A stretch of DNA of 63,769 nucleotides, taken from Sulfitobacter sp. (GTDB lineage Bacteria; Pseudomonadota; Alphaproteobacteria; Rhodobacterales; Rhodobacteraceae). The translations under genes were made by a program, and so were the position numbers. Below the pieces are notes generated by a model. It ran no database searches and had not been told where the DNA came from. It saw nothing but the letters and a program-made list of their open reading frames with translations. Below, piece after piece: positions 46,631 through 54,774 of this stretch; position 1 is the stretch's first letter; every line of letters begins with the position of its first letter. The DNA lies in NCBI GenBank assembly GCA_029252045.1, contig JAQXCD010000056.1:1-63769 (forward strand), given 5' to 3'.

Positions 46631-47464
46631 TCACAACCGCGCCGCCGCAAACGTATCGCATTCCCCCACAGCGCCGCCATCACAGCCAATGCCGAACCAG
46701 CGCGCCCGCTGTTCGGATGTCCCGTGTGTAAACGTATGCGGTTGCGGCACGCGCCCCGCCTGCTTCTGCAAATGGTCATCGCCAATCTTGCGCGCCGCAT
46801 TCAGCGCCTCATCCAGATCGCCCCGCTCCATCAAGCCGCTGACATTGCGCGCCCAAACGCCGGACAGGCAATCCGCCATCAACTCCAAACGCACCGTCAA
46901 CGCATTGGCCTCGGTCTCACTGCCGCGCATCCGCGCCGCATTCACCTTGGGCAAAATCCCCAATTCATTCTGCACATGGTGCGCCACTTCATGCGCAATC
47001 ACATAAGCAGCCGCAAAATCGCCCCCCGCGCCCATCTGGCGATCCAGCGCGCGGAAAAAATCAGTATCCAGATAGGCCTTATTGTCCGCCGGACAGTAGA
47101 ATGGACCCGTCGCACCATTGGCACCACCGCAAGGGCTCTGCGTCACGCCGTCAAAGATCACCAGCGTAGGCGCAATATACTCACGGCCCAACTGCTCACG
47201 GAAAACTTTGGTCCAGACCTGTTCTGTCGTCGTCAATACCTGCGCGCTAAAGGCCGTAGCCGCATCATCGCCCTGCCCCCTGCTCTCTTGCTGGACATCT
47301 CCGCCCTGCAACAACGGTGACACATCAATCCCCGTGAAATAGCCTATCGCCAACACCGCCAGCACACCTGCCACGCCAAGGCTGCTCTTGCCGCCCACGC
47401 GCCGCTGGCCTCCGCCGCTGCGCTGCTCGACGTTACTGCTCCGCTTGATCCCTTTGAGCCGCAT
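46631..47464 (-). CDS. YpfJ-type neutral zinc metallopeptidase
   Basis: 277 residues. An N-terminal helix 'VAGVLAVLAIGYFTGIDVSPL' probably anchors it, preceded by basic residues and glycines. The zinc motif 'VIAHEVAHHVQNELG' (HExxH) is present, followed by 'RGSETEANALTVRLELMADCLSGVWA' with the third ligand Glu. 'LVIFDGVTQSPCGGANGATGPFYCPADNKAYLD' is the YpfJ signature. A membrane-tethered peptidase of unknown substrate. It converges on the SRP RNA. Confidence 0.9.
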   Translation of the reverse strand: MRLKGIKRSSNVEQRSGGGQRRVGGKSSLGVAGVLAVLAIGYFTGIDVSPLLQGGDVQQESRGQGDDAATAFSAQVLTTTEQVWTKVFREQLGREYIAPTLVIFDGVTQSPCGGANGATGPFYCPADNKAYLDTDFFRALDRQMGAGGDFAAAYVIAHEVAHHVQNELGILPKVNAARMRGSETEANALTVRLELMADCLSGVWARNVSGLMERGDLDEALNAARKIGDDHLQKQAGRVPQPHTFTHGTSEQRARWFGIGCDGGAVGECDTFAAARL

Positions 47465-47661
47465 GGCATTCTCCTGTGGTCACATATTCGGGGAACCTTA
47501 ACACCATTCCGCCGTCCGGGTTCAATCTTCCATATCCGCCACCCCCCGCAAAGGGGGAATTATACGCACCTCCCGCGCGCCTATCGACGTAGTACCGTTG
47601 CCCCCGTCGCCGCCAAAGCCTACTTTAGACAAATGCTACGAATCCTACCGTCAGGAGCCCC
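47465..47661. other. Divergent promoter region between ypfJ-type gene and dnaX
   Basis: A 197-bp GC-rich gap with no ORF of interest and no clear palindrome. It must hold promoters for both genes. AGGAG lies just before the dnaX ATG. Confidence 0.4.
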
Positions 47662-49413
47662 ATGACCGACACCACCGCCTACCGCGTACTTGCCCGCAAA
47701 TACCGCCCCGAAACTTTTGCCGACCTCGTCGGGCAGGAAGCAATGGTGCGCACGCTGAAAAACGCGTTTGCAGCAGACCGTATTGCGCAGGCATTCATCA
47801 TGACAGGCATCAGGGGTACAGGCAAAACCACCACCGCGCGCATCATTGCCAAGGGCATGAACTGCATCGGAACAGACGGCACCTCCGGCCCGACAACAGA
47901 GCCCTGCGGCGCCTGCGAGCATTGCACCGCCATCATGGAAGGCCGCCATGTCGACGTGATCGAGATGGACGCCGCATCCAATACAGGCGTGGCCAACATC
48001 CGCGAGATCATCGATTCCGTGCACTACCGCGCAGCATCGGCCCGCTACAAAGTCTACATCATCGACGAAGTGCACATGCTCTCCACCGGTGCATTCAACG
48101 CGCTCCTGAAAACGCTCGAAGAGCCGCCAGAGCACGTCAAATTCATCTTCGCGACGACAGAAATCCGCAAGGTCCCGGTGACCGTGCTCTCCCGTTGCCA
48201 GCGGTTCGACCTGCGCCGGATTGAACCCGAAGTGATGATTGCCCTGCTGCGCAAAATCGCCAGCAGTGAAAGCGCCGAAATCGCAGATGACGCACTGGCC
48301 CTGATCACCCGCGCCGCCGAAGGCTCTGCCCGCGATGCGACATCGCTGCTGGATCAGGCCATCAGCCACGGCGCAGGAGAGACAACCGCGCTGCAAGTGC
48401 GCGCCATGCTGGGCCTCGCCGACCGTGCGCGCGTGCTGGACCTGTTGGACATGATCCTGCGCGGCGACGCCGCAGGTGCGCTGACCGAGATCGGCGCGCA
48501 ATATTCCGAGGGGGCAGACCCCATGGCCGTCCTGCGCGATCTGGCTGAAATCACCCACTGGATCAGCGTTGTCAAAATCACCCCCGACGCCGCAGATGAT
48601 CCCACCATATCGCCGGAAGAACGCGACCGCGGCCGCGTAATGGCAGACACCCTGCCCATCCGCGTGCTGACCCGGCTGTGGCAAATGCTGCTCAAGGCGC
48701 TGGAAGAAGTGGCCGCCGCCCCCAACGCCATGATGGCCGCCGAAATGGCCATCATCCGCCTGACCCATGTCGCCGATCTGCCCACGCCGGATGAATTGGT
48801 ACGGACGCTGCAAAACACACCTGTGCCCGCTGGTGGCTCTCCCATCACAACCGGGGGCACCCAGCAAGGGGGCAGCGCAGGCGCCCAAGCGGTGCAAAAT
48901 GCACAAACCCGCATGGCCTCCGCTCCCAACGGCGCAGGCCAGACCACCTCCCTCGCCCAATACCCCGAGAGCGCGCTGGCCCATTATCCAACATTCGAAC
49001 ATGTGCTGGAACTGATCCGCCATAACCGCGATGTCAAACTGCTGGTAGAGGTGGAAACCTCCCTGCAACTTGCGGCCTACCGCCCCGGAAGGATCGAGTT
49101 TGTTCCAACCGATGCCGCCCCGCGCGATCTGGCCCACCGCCTCGGTGCCAAACTGCAACTGTGGACCGGTAACCGCTGGGCTGTGACAATTGTGAACTCC
49201 GGCGGCGCCCCCACCATAGCTTCTTTGCGCGATGCCAAAGACAACGCCATGCGCGCGCAGGCAGAAGAACATCCGCTGATGCAAGCTGTCCTTGCACAAT
49301 TCCCGCAAGCCAAGATTGTCGCCATCCGTACCGCCGCTGACATCGCTGCGGCTGCCGTCATCGAGGCACTGCCCGAGGTGGAGGACGAGTGGGACCCGTT
49401 CGAGGACAACTGA
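47662..49413 (+). CDS. dnaX: DNA polymerase III subunit gamma/tau
   Basis: 583 residues. Clamp-loader ATPase with Walker A 'GIRGTGKTTTARIIAK' (about 49-64), a four-cysteine zinc module ('PCGACEHCTA' with a preceding Cys), DEAD-like 'YIIDEVHMLS', sensor 1 'IFATTEIRKVP' and the arginine finger motif 'SRCQRF'. The tau C-terminal part is short and has no obvious DnaB-binding repeat. No slippery frameshift site was seen for gamma. ATG follows AGGAGCCC. Its stop overlaps the next gene's start (TGATG). In order with ebfC and recR. Confidence 0.96.
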   Translation: MTDTTAYRVLARKYRPETFADLVGQEAMVRTLKNAFAADRIAQAFIMTGIRGTGKTTTARIIAKGMNCIGTDGTSGPTTEPCGACEHCTAIMEGRHVDVIEMDAASNTGVANIREIIDSVHYRAASARYKVYIIDEVHMLSTGAFNALLKTLEEPPEHVKFIFATTEIRKVPVTVLSRCQRFDLRRIEPEVMIALLRKIASSESAEIADDALALITRAAEGSARDATSLLDQAISHGAGETTALQVRAMLGLADRARVLDLLDMILRGDAAGALTEIGAQYSEGADPMAVLRDLAEITHWISVVKITPDAADDPTISPEERDRGRVMADTLPIRVLTRLWQMLLKALEEVAAAPNAMMAAEMAIIRLTHVADLPTPDELVRTLQNTPVPAGGSPITTGGTQQGGSAGAQAVQNAQTRMASAPNGAGQTTSLAQYPESALAHYPTFEHVLELIRHNRDVKLLVEVETSLQLAAYRPGRIEFVPTDAAPRDLAHRLGAKLQLWTGNRWAVTIVNSGGAPTIASLRDAKDNAMRAQAEEHPLMQAVLAQFPQAKIVAIRTAADIAAAAVIEALPEVEDEWDPFEDN

Positions 49414-49817
49414 TGAACAAACTTGTGCTCGGCCTTTTCCTCCTCCCGACTTCTGCGTTAGCCGAAGTCTGCGACAAGGTACGCCCCCACTGGACGCCGG
49501 GAACCGGGCAAACCGCATGGGGCGAGATGATTGCCCTGATGGGCACGCCCCCCTCCCTTACCCTCCTGCTTCTCTCGGCGATAGCCCTACGCTTTCGCCA
49601 TGAATGGGGCGCGCTCATTGTCGTTGTTTTGTGGACGATGTGGGCATCGCTCGTTGTTTTCTCCGGCGCCGATGGCGATATACAACGCATGGCCCTACAA
49701 GAAGGCTGTATCGCCTCGCCAAGCTTGTTCATCGCGGCAGTCGCTGCAATAAGTGTCGGGATGATTGTTTACGTTGCCCCGCCCCTTGGTCGTGGCCAGA
49801 ATTCGGAAAGAGACTGA
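49413..49817 (+). CDS. Small membrane protein of unknown function between dnaX and ebfC
   Basis: About 134 residues from ATG 49413, overlapping the dnaX stop as TGATG. A signal peptide-like start 'LVLGLFLLPTSALAEVCDKV' is followed by three hydrophobic segments ('LTLLLLSAIALRF', 'WGALIVVVLWTMWASLVVF', 'SLFIAAVAAISVGMIVYV'). I do not recognise a family. It is inserted in the dnaX-ebfC-recR operon found in many bacteria, and ends 1 bp before ebfC. Confidence 0.65.
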   Translation: MNKLVLGLFLLPTSALAEVCDKVRPHWTPGTGQTAWGEMIALMGTPPSLTLLLLSAIALRFRHEWGALIVVVLWTMWASLVVFSGADGDIQRMALQEGCIASPSLFIAAVAAISVGMIVYVAPPLGRGQNSERD

Positions 49818-49818
49818 T

Positions 49819-50163
49819 ATGCTAAAAGGATTAGGTGCACTCGGCGATATGGCCGGCATGATGAAAAAAGCGCAGGAAATGCAGGGCAAAATGGCAAAAA
49901 TGCAGGAAGAACTGCACAATGTCATGGTGACAGGCGAAGCAGGCGCAGGCCTTGTCAAAGCCACCTGCACCGCCAAAGGCGAGCTGAAAGCACTCGACAT
50001 CGACCCCTCCATTTTCAACGGCGACGACAAAGAAGTTGTCGAAGACCTGATCCTCGCCGCGATCAAAGACGCCCAAGGCAAAGCATCCGAGCGCGCAGCC
50101 GAAGAAATGAGCAAACTCACAGACGGCCTTGGCCTGCCCGCAGGCATGAAGCTCCCGTTCTAA
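49819..50163 (+). CDS. ebfC: YbaB/EbfC-family nucleoid-associated protein
   Basis: 114 residues from ATG 49819. 'GMMKKAQEMQGKMAKMQEELHNVMVTGEAGAGLVKATCTAKGELK' matches the YbaB dimer fold, a DNA-binding protein associated with recombination. The C-terminal 'EEMSKLTDGLGLPAGMKLPF' is the usual tail. It precedes recR with a 57-bp gap containing the 31-bp motif described below. Confidence 0.93.
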   Translation: MLKGLGALGDMAGMMKKAQEMQGKMAKMQEELHNVMVTGEAGAGLVKATCTAKGELKALDIDPSIFNGDDKEVVEDLILAAIKDAQGKASERAAEEMSKLTDGLGLPAGMKLPF

Positions 50164-50166
50164 ACG

Positions 50167-50197
50167 GCTTCTTTATTGTGCCTTTAAACTCAATCCC
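50167..50197 (+). repeat. 31-bp intergenic motif, copy 1 of 2
   Basis: Begins GCTTCTTTATTGT and ends TAAACTCAATCCC. It matches 28 of 31 bases of the copy at 53574-53604. It lies immediately after the ebfC stop and 24 bp before the recR start. Its nature is unknown. Confidence 0.7.
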
Positions 50198-50220
50198 ACA
50201 GATGCCGCGGGTATAACCAG

Positions 50221-50814
50221 ATGAGTTCGACCCGCGACATCGACGCCCTGATCGAGCTGATGGCAAAACTGCCCGGCCTCGGGCCCCGCTCTGCGCGGCG
50301 CGCCGTGCTGCATCTCATTCGCAAGCGCGCACTGCTGCTGACACCGCTGGCCGACATGATGCAGACCGTTGCCGCCACTGCGCGTGAATGCTTGAACTGC
50401 GGCAATGTTGGCACTGCCGATATTTGTGACATCTGCGAGAGCGAAAAACGCGCCAACGGCGAGTTGTGTGTGGTCGAAGACGTAGCAGACCTCTGGGCGA
50501 TGGAACGCTCTGGCGTCTTCCATGGCCGCTATCATGTGCTGGGCGGCACCCTTTCGGCACTGGATGCCATCGGCCCGCAAGAGCTCCGCATCCCCCGCCT
50601 TCTGGACCGCGTCCAGAGCGAAGGCATCACCGAGGTCATCCTTGCTCTAAACGCTACCATCGACGGGCAAACCACCGCCCATTACATTGCCGACCAGCTG
50701 GAAAATCAGGTGCGCCTGACCTCACTGGCCCAAGGCGTACCCATCGGAGGGGAGCTTGACTACCTTGACGATGGCACCATCACCGCCGCCATGCGGGCGC
50801 GCAAACAGCTCTAA
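50221..50814 (+). CDS. recR: Recombination mediator RecR
   Basis: 197 residues. A helix-hairpin-helix '[20 protein letters not shown]' leads to a C4 zinc finger ('[21 protein letters not shown]') and a Toprim domain ('[17 protein letters not shown]'). It loads RecA with RecO at gaps and ends. Start GTA TAACCAG/ATG at 50221. Its stop shares four bases with the convergent EEP-family gene. Confidence 0.96.
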   Translation: MSSTRDIDALIELMAKLPGLGPRSARRAVLHLIRKRALLLTPLADMMQTVAATARECLNCGNVGTADICDICESEKRANGELCVVEDVADLWAMERSGVFHGRYHVLGGTLSALDAIGPQELRIPRLLDRVQSEGITEVILALNATIDGQTTAHYIADQLENQVRLTSLAQGVPIGGELDYLDDGTITAAMRARKQL

Positions 50815-51916
50815 TCTTCCCAGTCGCTCCCGATCGGCGTCCGTTCGCGTTTTTTCTCTTCCCAAATCATCCTTTCGATATGGGCCTGCTCGGCTGGGTC
50901 AGCAGACCCGGCATCAATGCTCTCCATAGGCCTGTCGGCAAGCGCCAACCTGAACATCATCGGGAAATGGTCAGACCCGATCTTCTCAAGGCGCGCCATA
51001 TCTACCAGCCGGAATTGCGGATCGTGAAACAGGTGGTCCAAGGGCCATCGCGCCCACCAGTAGAACGCATGAAACGTATTGAAAAACCCCGCCCGACCCG
51101 CGGATCCAGCAAACCGGACAAGCGTTGAAAACTGCGTGTCGTCCGCGACCAGGCAACATCGTTCAAATCACCTGTCACAATCGCAGACAACGCGTCATGC
51201 GCGGCCTCGATACCGACATGCGCAATCTCGCTATCCCGACCCTTGGTATCATGGTGAAACACCGGCGGCTCAGGGTGCACCACATACAGGCGCACCTGCG
51301 CACCAGATCCCAGTGTTACCGCTGTCCGCACCGATGGCACCCCCTGTGTGACCACTTCGCGCACTTCCGCCTCGGACAAGGGCAACCGCGACATCACACA
51401 TATGCCGTAGGTGTTGTCTTTGGGTACTTTGATCCAATCGGGATACTCCCCCGCCAGCTCGCTCTCCAACGCATCAATCCACGGCTGATCCACTTCGACT
51501 GCCATCACAACATCGGGGCGTTGCCGCCGCACCAACGCAATCAAGGCATCATAGTCGCGGTTGGATTGCTTCACATTGGCCGCCAAAAGCGAGATGTGGC
51601 TCCGTTTATCCGCGGCCAATGCCCTGTCAGCACCCAAAGACTGCCGCCGCCAGAACCGCGTAAACTTGACGATATAACCCAGTTGCACCAGCGCCACGGC
51701 GGCCAACACCAGTCCCGCCCAGCGCCCTTGCGGCAAGAGCAACGCAATCGCGGCCAACACCACCGCAAGCCAGAAGAACTGGAGCCGGAAGAACTGGAGC
51801 CGGAAGAACGAAAGCCCCCTGATCGCGCCAAACCGCACCCCGCTCAGCGGCAGCACCGTAGACGCAACCAAAACAGACGTCAGCCCGATTAGCACCCATT
51901 GCAAGTAAACAATCAT
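50811..51916 (-). pseudogene. Endonuclease/exonuclease/phosphatase family membrane protein, frameshifted
   Basis: From ATG 51916 three hydrophobic segments lead to an EEP domain: 'LLAANVKQSNRDYDALIALVRRQRPDVVMAVEVDQ' and 'GICVMSRLPL', then 'VTGDLNDVAWSRTTRSFQ'. After 'GLLDPRVGRGF' the frame runs on without family text to a stop near 51002. The expected continuation is in the next frame as 'FNTFHAFYWWARWPLDHLF', ending 'KIGSDHFPMMFRLAL'. Adding one A to the A5 run at 51082-51086 restores one frame of about 368 codons. Likely a secreted-or-periplasmic phosphodiesterase. A sequencing slip is possible. Confidence 0.78.
51773..51809 (+). repeat. 15-bp tandem repeat, 2.5 copies, in the EEP-family gene
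   Basis: GAAGAACTGGAGCCG is repeated exactly twice and then starts a third time as GAAGAAC. In the minus-strand gene it encodes FFRLQ twice in a membrane segment ('FFRLQFFRLQFFWL'). A multiple of three, it keeps the frame and could vary between strains. Confidence 0.85.
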
Positions 51917-51939
51917 ATCAGCCGCTCCGTCCCAAAACG

Positions 51940-51972
51940 AAAAAGGGCGCCCGTGACAGGACGCCCTCTTAA
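51940..51972 (-). terminator. Terminator downstream of trcR (minus strand)
   Basis: On the minus strand AGGGCG pairs with CGCCCT across a 12-base loop and is followed by TTTTTC. It lies 51 bp past the trcR stop and before the EEP-family gene. Confidence 0.75.
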
Positions 51973-52023
51973 CTTTAACGCAGGACAGAGCCTATCCGTT
52001 CCCGGACCAGGCTCAGTATCCAA

Positions 52024-52791
52024 TTACTTTGCGTCGTCATCATCAGCTTCATCGTCGTCGTCGGGCAGGTTAAAGAAGCTGTCCGCGTTCGAGAAATCGC
52101 TTCTCTTATTCTGGTCTTCATCATCATCCGACATGCCACCCGACAGTGTGAACGTCTCCAGACCCTCGATAGCAGATGGCATGCGTGGTTCGGTATCCAT
52201 CCCAAGGCTCTGCTCGGTGCTCACCAACTTGCGGCGCTCGTCGTCGGTCATCACACCGCCTTCGGCTGCCTTCTTGGCGGCTGCTTTTTGCACCATCGCG
52301 TCCAGCTCGGACTGCTTACACAAGCCAAGAGCGACCGGGTCGATCGGCTGGATGTTCGAGATATTCCAATGCGTCCGCTCGCGAATCGCCTGAATGGTCG
52401 GCTTAGTGGTCCCCACCAGCTTGCTTACTTGCGCATCCGACAGCTCGGGGTGGAATTTAACCAGCCACAGAATAGAGGCCGGACGATCCTGCCGCTTGGA
52501 CAATGGCGTGTAACGCGGCCCACGGCGCTTCTCTTCGCCGGCAGCGGCCGCGTTGAATTTAAGCGTCAGTTTGTGCAGCGGGTTGTTCTGCGCAAGGTCA
52601 ATCTCTTCCTGCGTCAGTTGGTTGTTTGTAATGGGATCAAACCCCTTCACGCCAGTCGCCACATCGCCATCTGCAATGCCCTGAACTTCCAGCTCGTGCA
52701 TGCCAACAAAATCCGCGATCTGCTTGAAGGCGATCGTTGTGTTGTCCACCAGCCAGACGGCGGTGGCCTTTGCCATAATTGGTTTGCCCAT
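52024..52791 (-). CDS. trcR: Cell cycle transcriptional regulator TrcR (DUF1013)
   Basis: 255 residues from ATG 52791, with AAGGAG 8 bases upstream. The N-terminus 'MAKATAVWLVDNTTIAFKQIADFVGMHELEVQGIADGDVATG' and 'LVGTTKPTIQAIRERTHWNISNIQPIDPVALGLC' match DUF1013, called TrcR in Caulobacter, where it associates with RNA polymerase during the cell cycle. An acidic C-terminal tail ('DDDDEADDDDA') ends the protein. An earlier in-frame ATG at 52863 lacks family sequence. Divergent from RNase T2. Confidence 0.92.
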   Translation of the reverse strand: MGKPIMAKATAVWLVDNTTIAFKQIADFVGMHELEVQGIADGDVATGVKGFDPITNNQLTQEEIDLAQNNPLHKLTLKFNAAAAGEEKRRGPRYTPLSKRQDRPASILWLVKFHPELSDAQVSKLVGTTKPTIQAIRERTHWNISNIQPIDPVALGLCKQSELDAMVQKAAAKKAAEGGVMTDDERRKLVSTEQSLGMDTEPRMPSAIEGLETFTLSGGMSDDDEDQNKRSDFSNADSFFNLPDDDDEADDDDAK

Positions 52792-52919
52792 ATGTATCTC
52801 CTTTAAACGCACCTTCCCCGTCGCCTGAATTAGGCTGTCCTGGCAGGCCAGAACCGTTTCCAATGTGGGGGAACTTATGTTCTATATAACCAACCACCGC
52901 TCATAAGGAAAGACCCCAG

Positions 52920-53558
52920 ATGCGCAGCCTCACTCTCGCCCTCTTGCTGTCCCTCACAGCCCTCTGCGCCCGCGCCGAAGGCGAACGCGCAGGAGAGTTT
53001 GACTACTACGTCATGGCGCTCAGCTGGTCGGCGAACTGGTGCGCGCTGGAAGGCGATGCGCGCAATTCGCCGCAATGCGATACGCGCGAGGATCATGGCT
53101 GGATCCTGCACGGGCTCTGGCCGCAATTCCACCGCGGCTTCCCCTCCTTTTGCCAGACCGCCAAACGTCCGCCCTCCCGCGGCATGACTGCCGGTATGGC
53201 AGACATTATGGGCACAGGCGGCCTTGCATGGCACCAGTGGAAGAAACATGGCAGCTGCACAGACCTCAGCGCGGGAGATTACTACGCCCTGTCGCGCCGC
53301 GCCTACACCACCATCACCCGCCCCGCCATATTCCGCAAACTTGACCGCACTGTGAAACTACCCGCCTCGGTGGTTGAAGACGCATTCCTGAAAGAAAACC
53401 CGGCGCTCACCCGTGACAGCATCACCATCACCTGCCGCAAAGGCTATATTCAGGAGGCCCGCATCTGTCTGTCGCGCGCCCTTACACCGGTCCCCTGCGG
53501 CGCCGATGTCATAAAAGACTGCACCCTGAAAGACGCACTCTTCAAACCGCTCCGCTGA
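52920..53558 (+). CDS. Ribonuclease T2 family protein
   Basis: 212 residues. A Sec signal peptide 'LALLLSLTALCARA' is cut near EGERAG. The active-site blocks are 'WILHGLWPQFHRG' (CAS I) and 'LAWHQWKKHGSC' (CAS II, with the catalytic His and Lys). Several cysteines suggest disulfides. It is exported, cuts RNA without base specificity by 2',3'-cyclic intermediates, and may scavenge phosphate or nucleotides. Divergent from trcR. A 9-bp perfect hairpin lies after the 31-bp motif. Confidence 0.92.
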   Translation: MRSLTLALLLSLTALCARAEGERAGEFDYYVMALSWSANWCALEGDARNSPQCDTREDHGWILHGLWPQFHRGFPSFCQTAKRPPSRGMTAGMADIMGTGGLAWHQWKKHGSCTDLSAGDYYALSRRAYTTITRPAIFRKLDRTVKLPASVVEDAFLKENPALTRDSITITCRKGYIQEARICLSRALTPVPCGADVIKDCTLKDALFKPLR

Positions 53559-53573
53559 GGTCAAACCGCAGCC

Positions 53574-53604
53574 GCTTCTTTATTGTACCCATAAACTCAA
53601 TCCC
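53574..53604 (+). repeat. 31-bp intergenic motif, copy 2 of 2
   Basis: Same sequence as the copy at 50167 except for three bases. It starts 15 bp after the RNase T2 stop and is followed directly by a strong hairpin at 53605-53632. Its function is not known. Confidence 0.7.
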
Positions 53605-53632
53605 GCTGCCCGCTTAATATCTGGCGGGCAGC
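53605..53632 (+). terminator. GC-rich hairpin after RNase T2
   Basis: GCTGCCCGC pairs perfectly with GCGGGCAGC over a 10-base loop. No T-run follows. It separates the converging RNase T2 and quinone oxidoreductase genes. Confidence 0.55.
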
Positions 53633-53648
53633 GTTCGTCGCTGGTGCT

Positions 53649-54635
53649 TTAGCCGCCAACTTTCAGCACAATCTTCCCGATATGCTGGCTCGCCTCCATA
53701 TGCGCATGCGCGCCTGCGGCATCCTCAAACGCAAACTCGCTGTCCATCACGGGCGCAATGCGACCTGTGGCAAGCAACGGCCAAACCGCTTCGCGCAGCT
53801 CGGTCGCGATACGTGCCTTGGCCAGATCCGATTGCGGGCGCAGGGTGCTGCCGGTCATTGTCAGGCGCTTCATCATCAGCGGGGCAAAGTTGATTTCGGC
53901 TTTGGGTCCACCCAGAAACGCGATTTGCACCAGACGTCCCTCAAAATCCAGCGCATCAATGTTGCGCGCAATGTAACTGCCGCCGACCATATCAAGGATC
54001 ACATCCGCACCGCCCTCGGCCTTCATCACCGCAACAAAATCCTCGTCACGATAATTGATCGCCCGCTCGGCCCCCAACGCCACACAGGCCGCACATTTCT
54101 CTGCATTACCGGCTGTCACAAACACCCGTGCGCCAAAGGCATTTGCCAACTGGATTGCCGTTGTCCCAATACCGGAAGACCCGCCCTGGATCAAAAAACG
54201 CTCTCCTGCTTTCAAACCGCCGCGCATAAAGACGTTGGACCAGACAGTAAAAAACGTCTCCGGCAAACAGGCCGCTTCCTTCAGTCCCATACCCGCAGGT
54301 ACCGGCAGACAATGGGCCGCAGGGGTTGCGACATACTCCGCATACCCGCCACCGGGCAGCAAGGCACAGACCTGATCACCCAAGGCGATACCGGCAACAC
54401 CCGCACCAATCGCCACCACCTCGCCCGAAGCTTCAAGCCCCGGCAGATCACTGGCAGTGGGCGGCGGCGCATAGGCACCCGCACGTTGCAGCGCGTCGGG
54501 ACGGTTCACACCCGCCCATGCAACTTTAATCACCACCTGACCCTGCTCTGGTACGGGGATGGGGCGCTGTGTCACTTGCAACACCTCCGGCCCGCCGGGT
54601 TTGGTAATCTCTATTGCGCGCATCATCTCAGCCAT
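53649..54635 (-). CDS. Zinc-independent NAD(P)H quinone oxidoreductase (QOR / PIG3-like)
   Basis: 328 residues of the medium-chain dehydrogenase superfamily. 'MRAIEITKPGGPEVLQVTQRPIPVPEQGQVVIKVAWAGVNRPDALQRAGAY' opens the catalytic domain, and 'LIQGGSSGIGTTAIQLANAFGARVFVTAG' is the nucleotide fold. The zinc ligands of alcohol dehydrogenases are absent, as in quinone oxidoreductases. GAGGGAA precedes the ATG. Convergent with RNase T2, divergent from the ligase gene. Confidence 0.9.
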   Translation of the reverse strand: MAEMMRAIEITKPGGPEVLQVTQRPIPVPEQGQVVIKVAWAGVNRPDALQRAGAYAPPPTASDLPGLEASGEVVAIGAGVAGIALGDQVCALLPGGGYAEYVATPAAHCLPVPAGMGLKEAACLPETFFTVWSNVFMRGGLKAGERFLIQGGSSGIGTTAIQLANAFGARVFVTAGNAEKCAACVALGAERAINYRDEDFVAVMKAEGGADVILDMVGGSYIARNIDALDFEGRLVQIAFLGGPKAEINFAPLMMKRLTMTGSTLRPQSDLAKARIATELREAVWPLLATGRIAPVMDSEFAFEDAAGAHAHMEASQHIGKIVLKVGG

Positions 54636-54774
54636 GGGGGTTCCCTCAAAATCTTCGTTTCGACAACACCATAAGACGGCTCAAGTCAGAGTACACCCCC
54701 CTTCAACGCCGCCAATGGCCAGCGCGCCCCGTGTTTGATAAAGCAGAGGGCACAGAACGCCAAAGGACCCAACC

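Noticed and set aside
47662-49413. Programmed frameshift in dnaX for a gamma subunit
   Set aside because: No A AAA AAG-like slippery site followed by a hairpin was visible; only the full-length tau-type product is supported.
47620-49518. A 632-codon ORF antisense to dnaX
   Set aside because: The translated text is rich in Cys, His and Gly, the typical shadow of a GC-rich gene on the other strand; dnaX is unambiguous.
53682-54674. A 330-codon plus-strand ORF over the quinone oxidoreductase gene
   Set aside because: Antisense of a clear dehydrogenase; rich in His and Arg with no motif.
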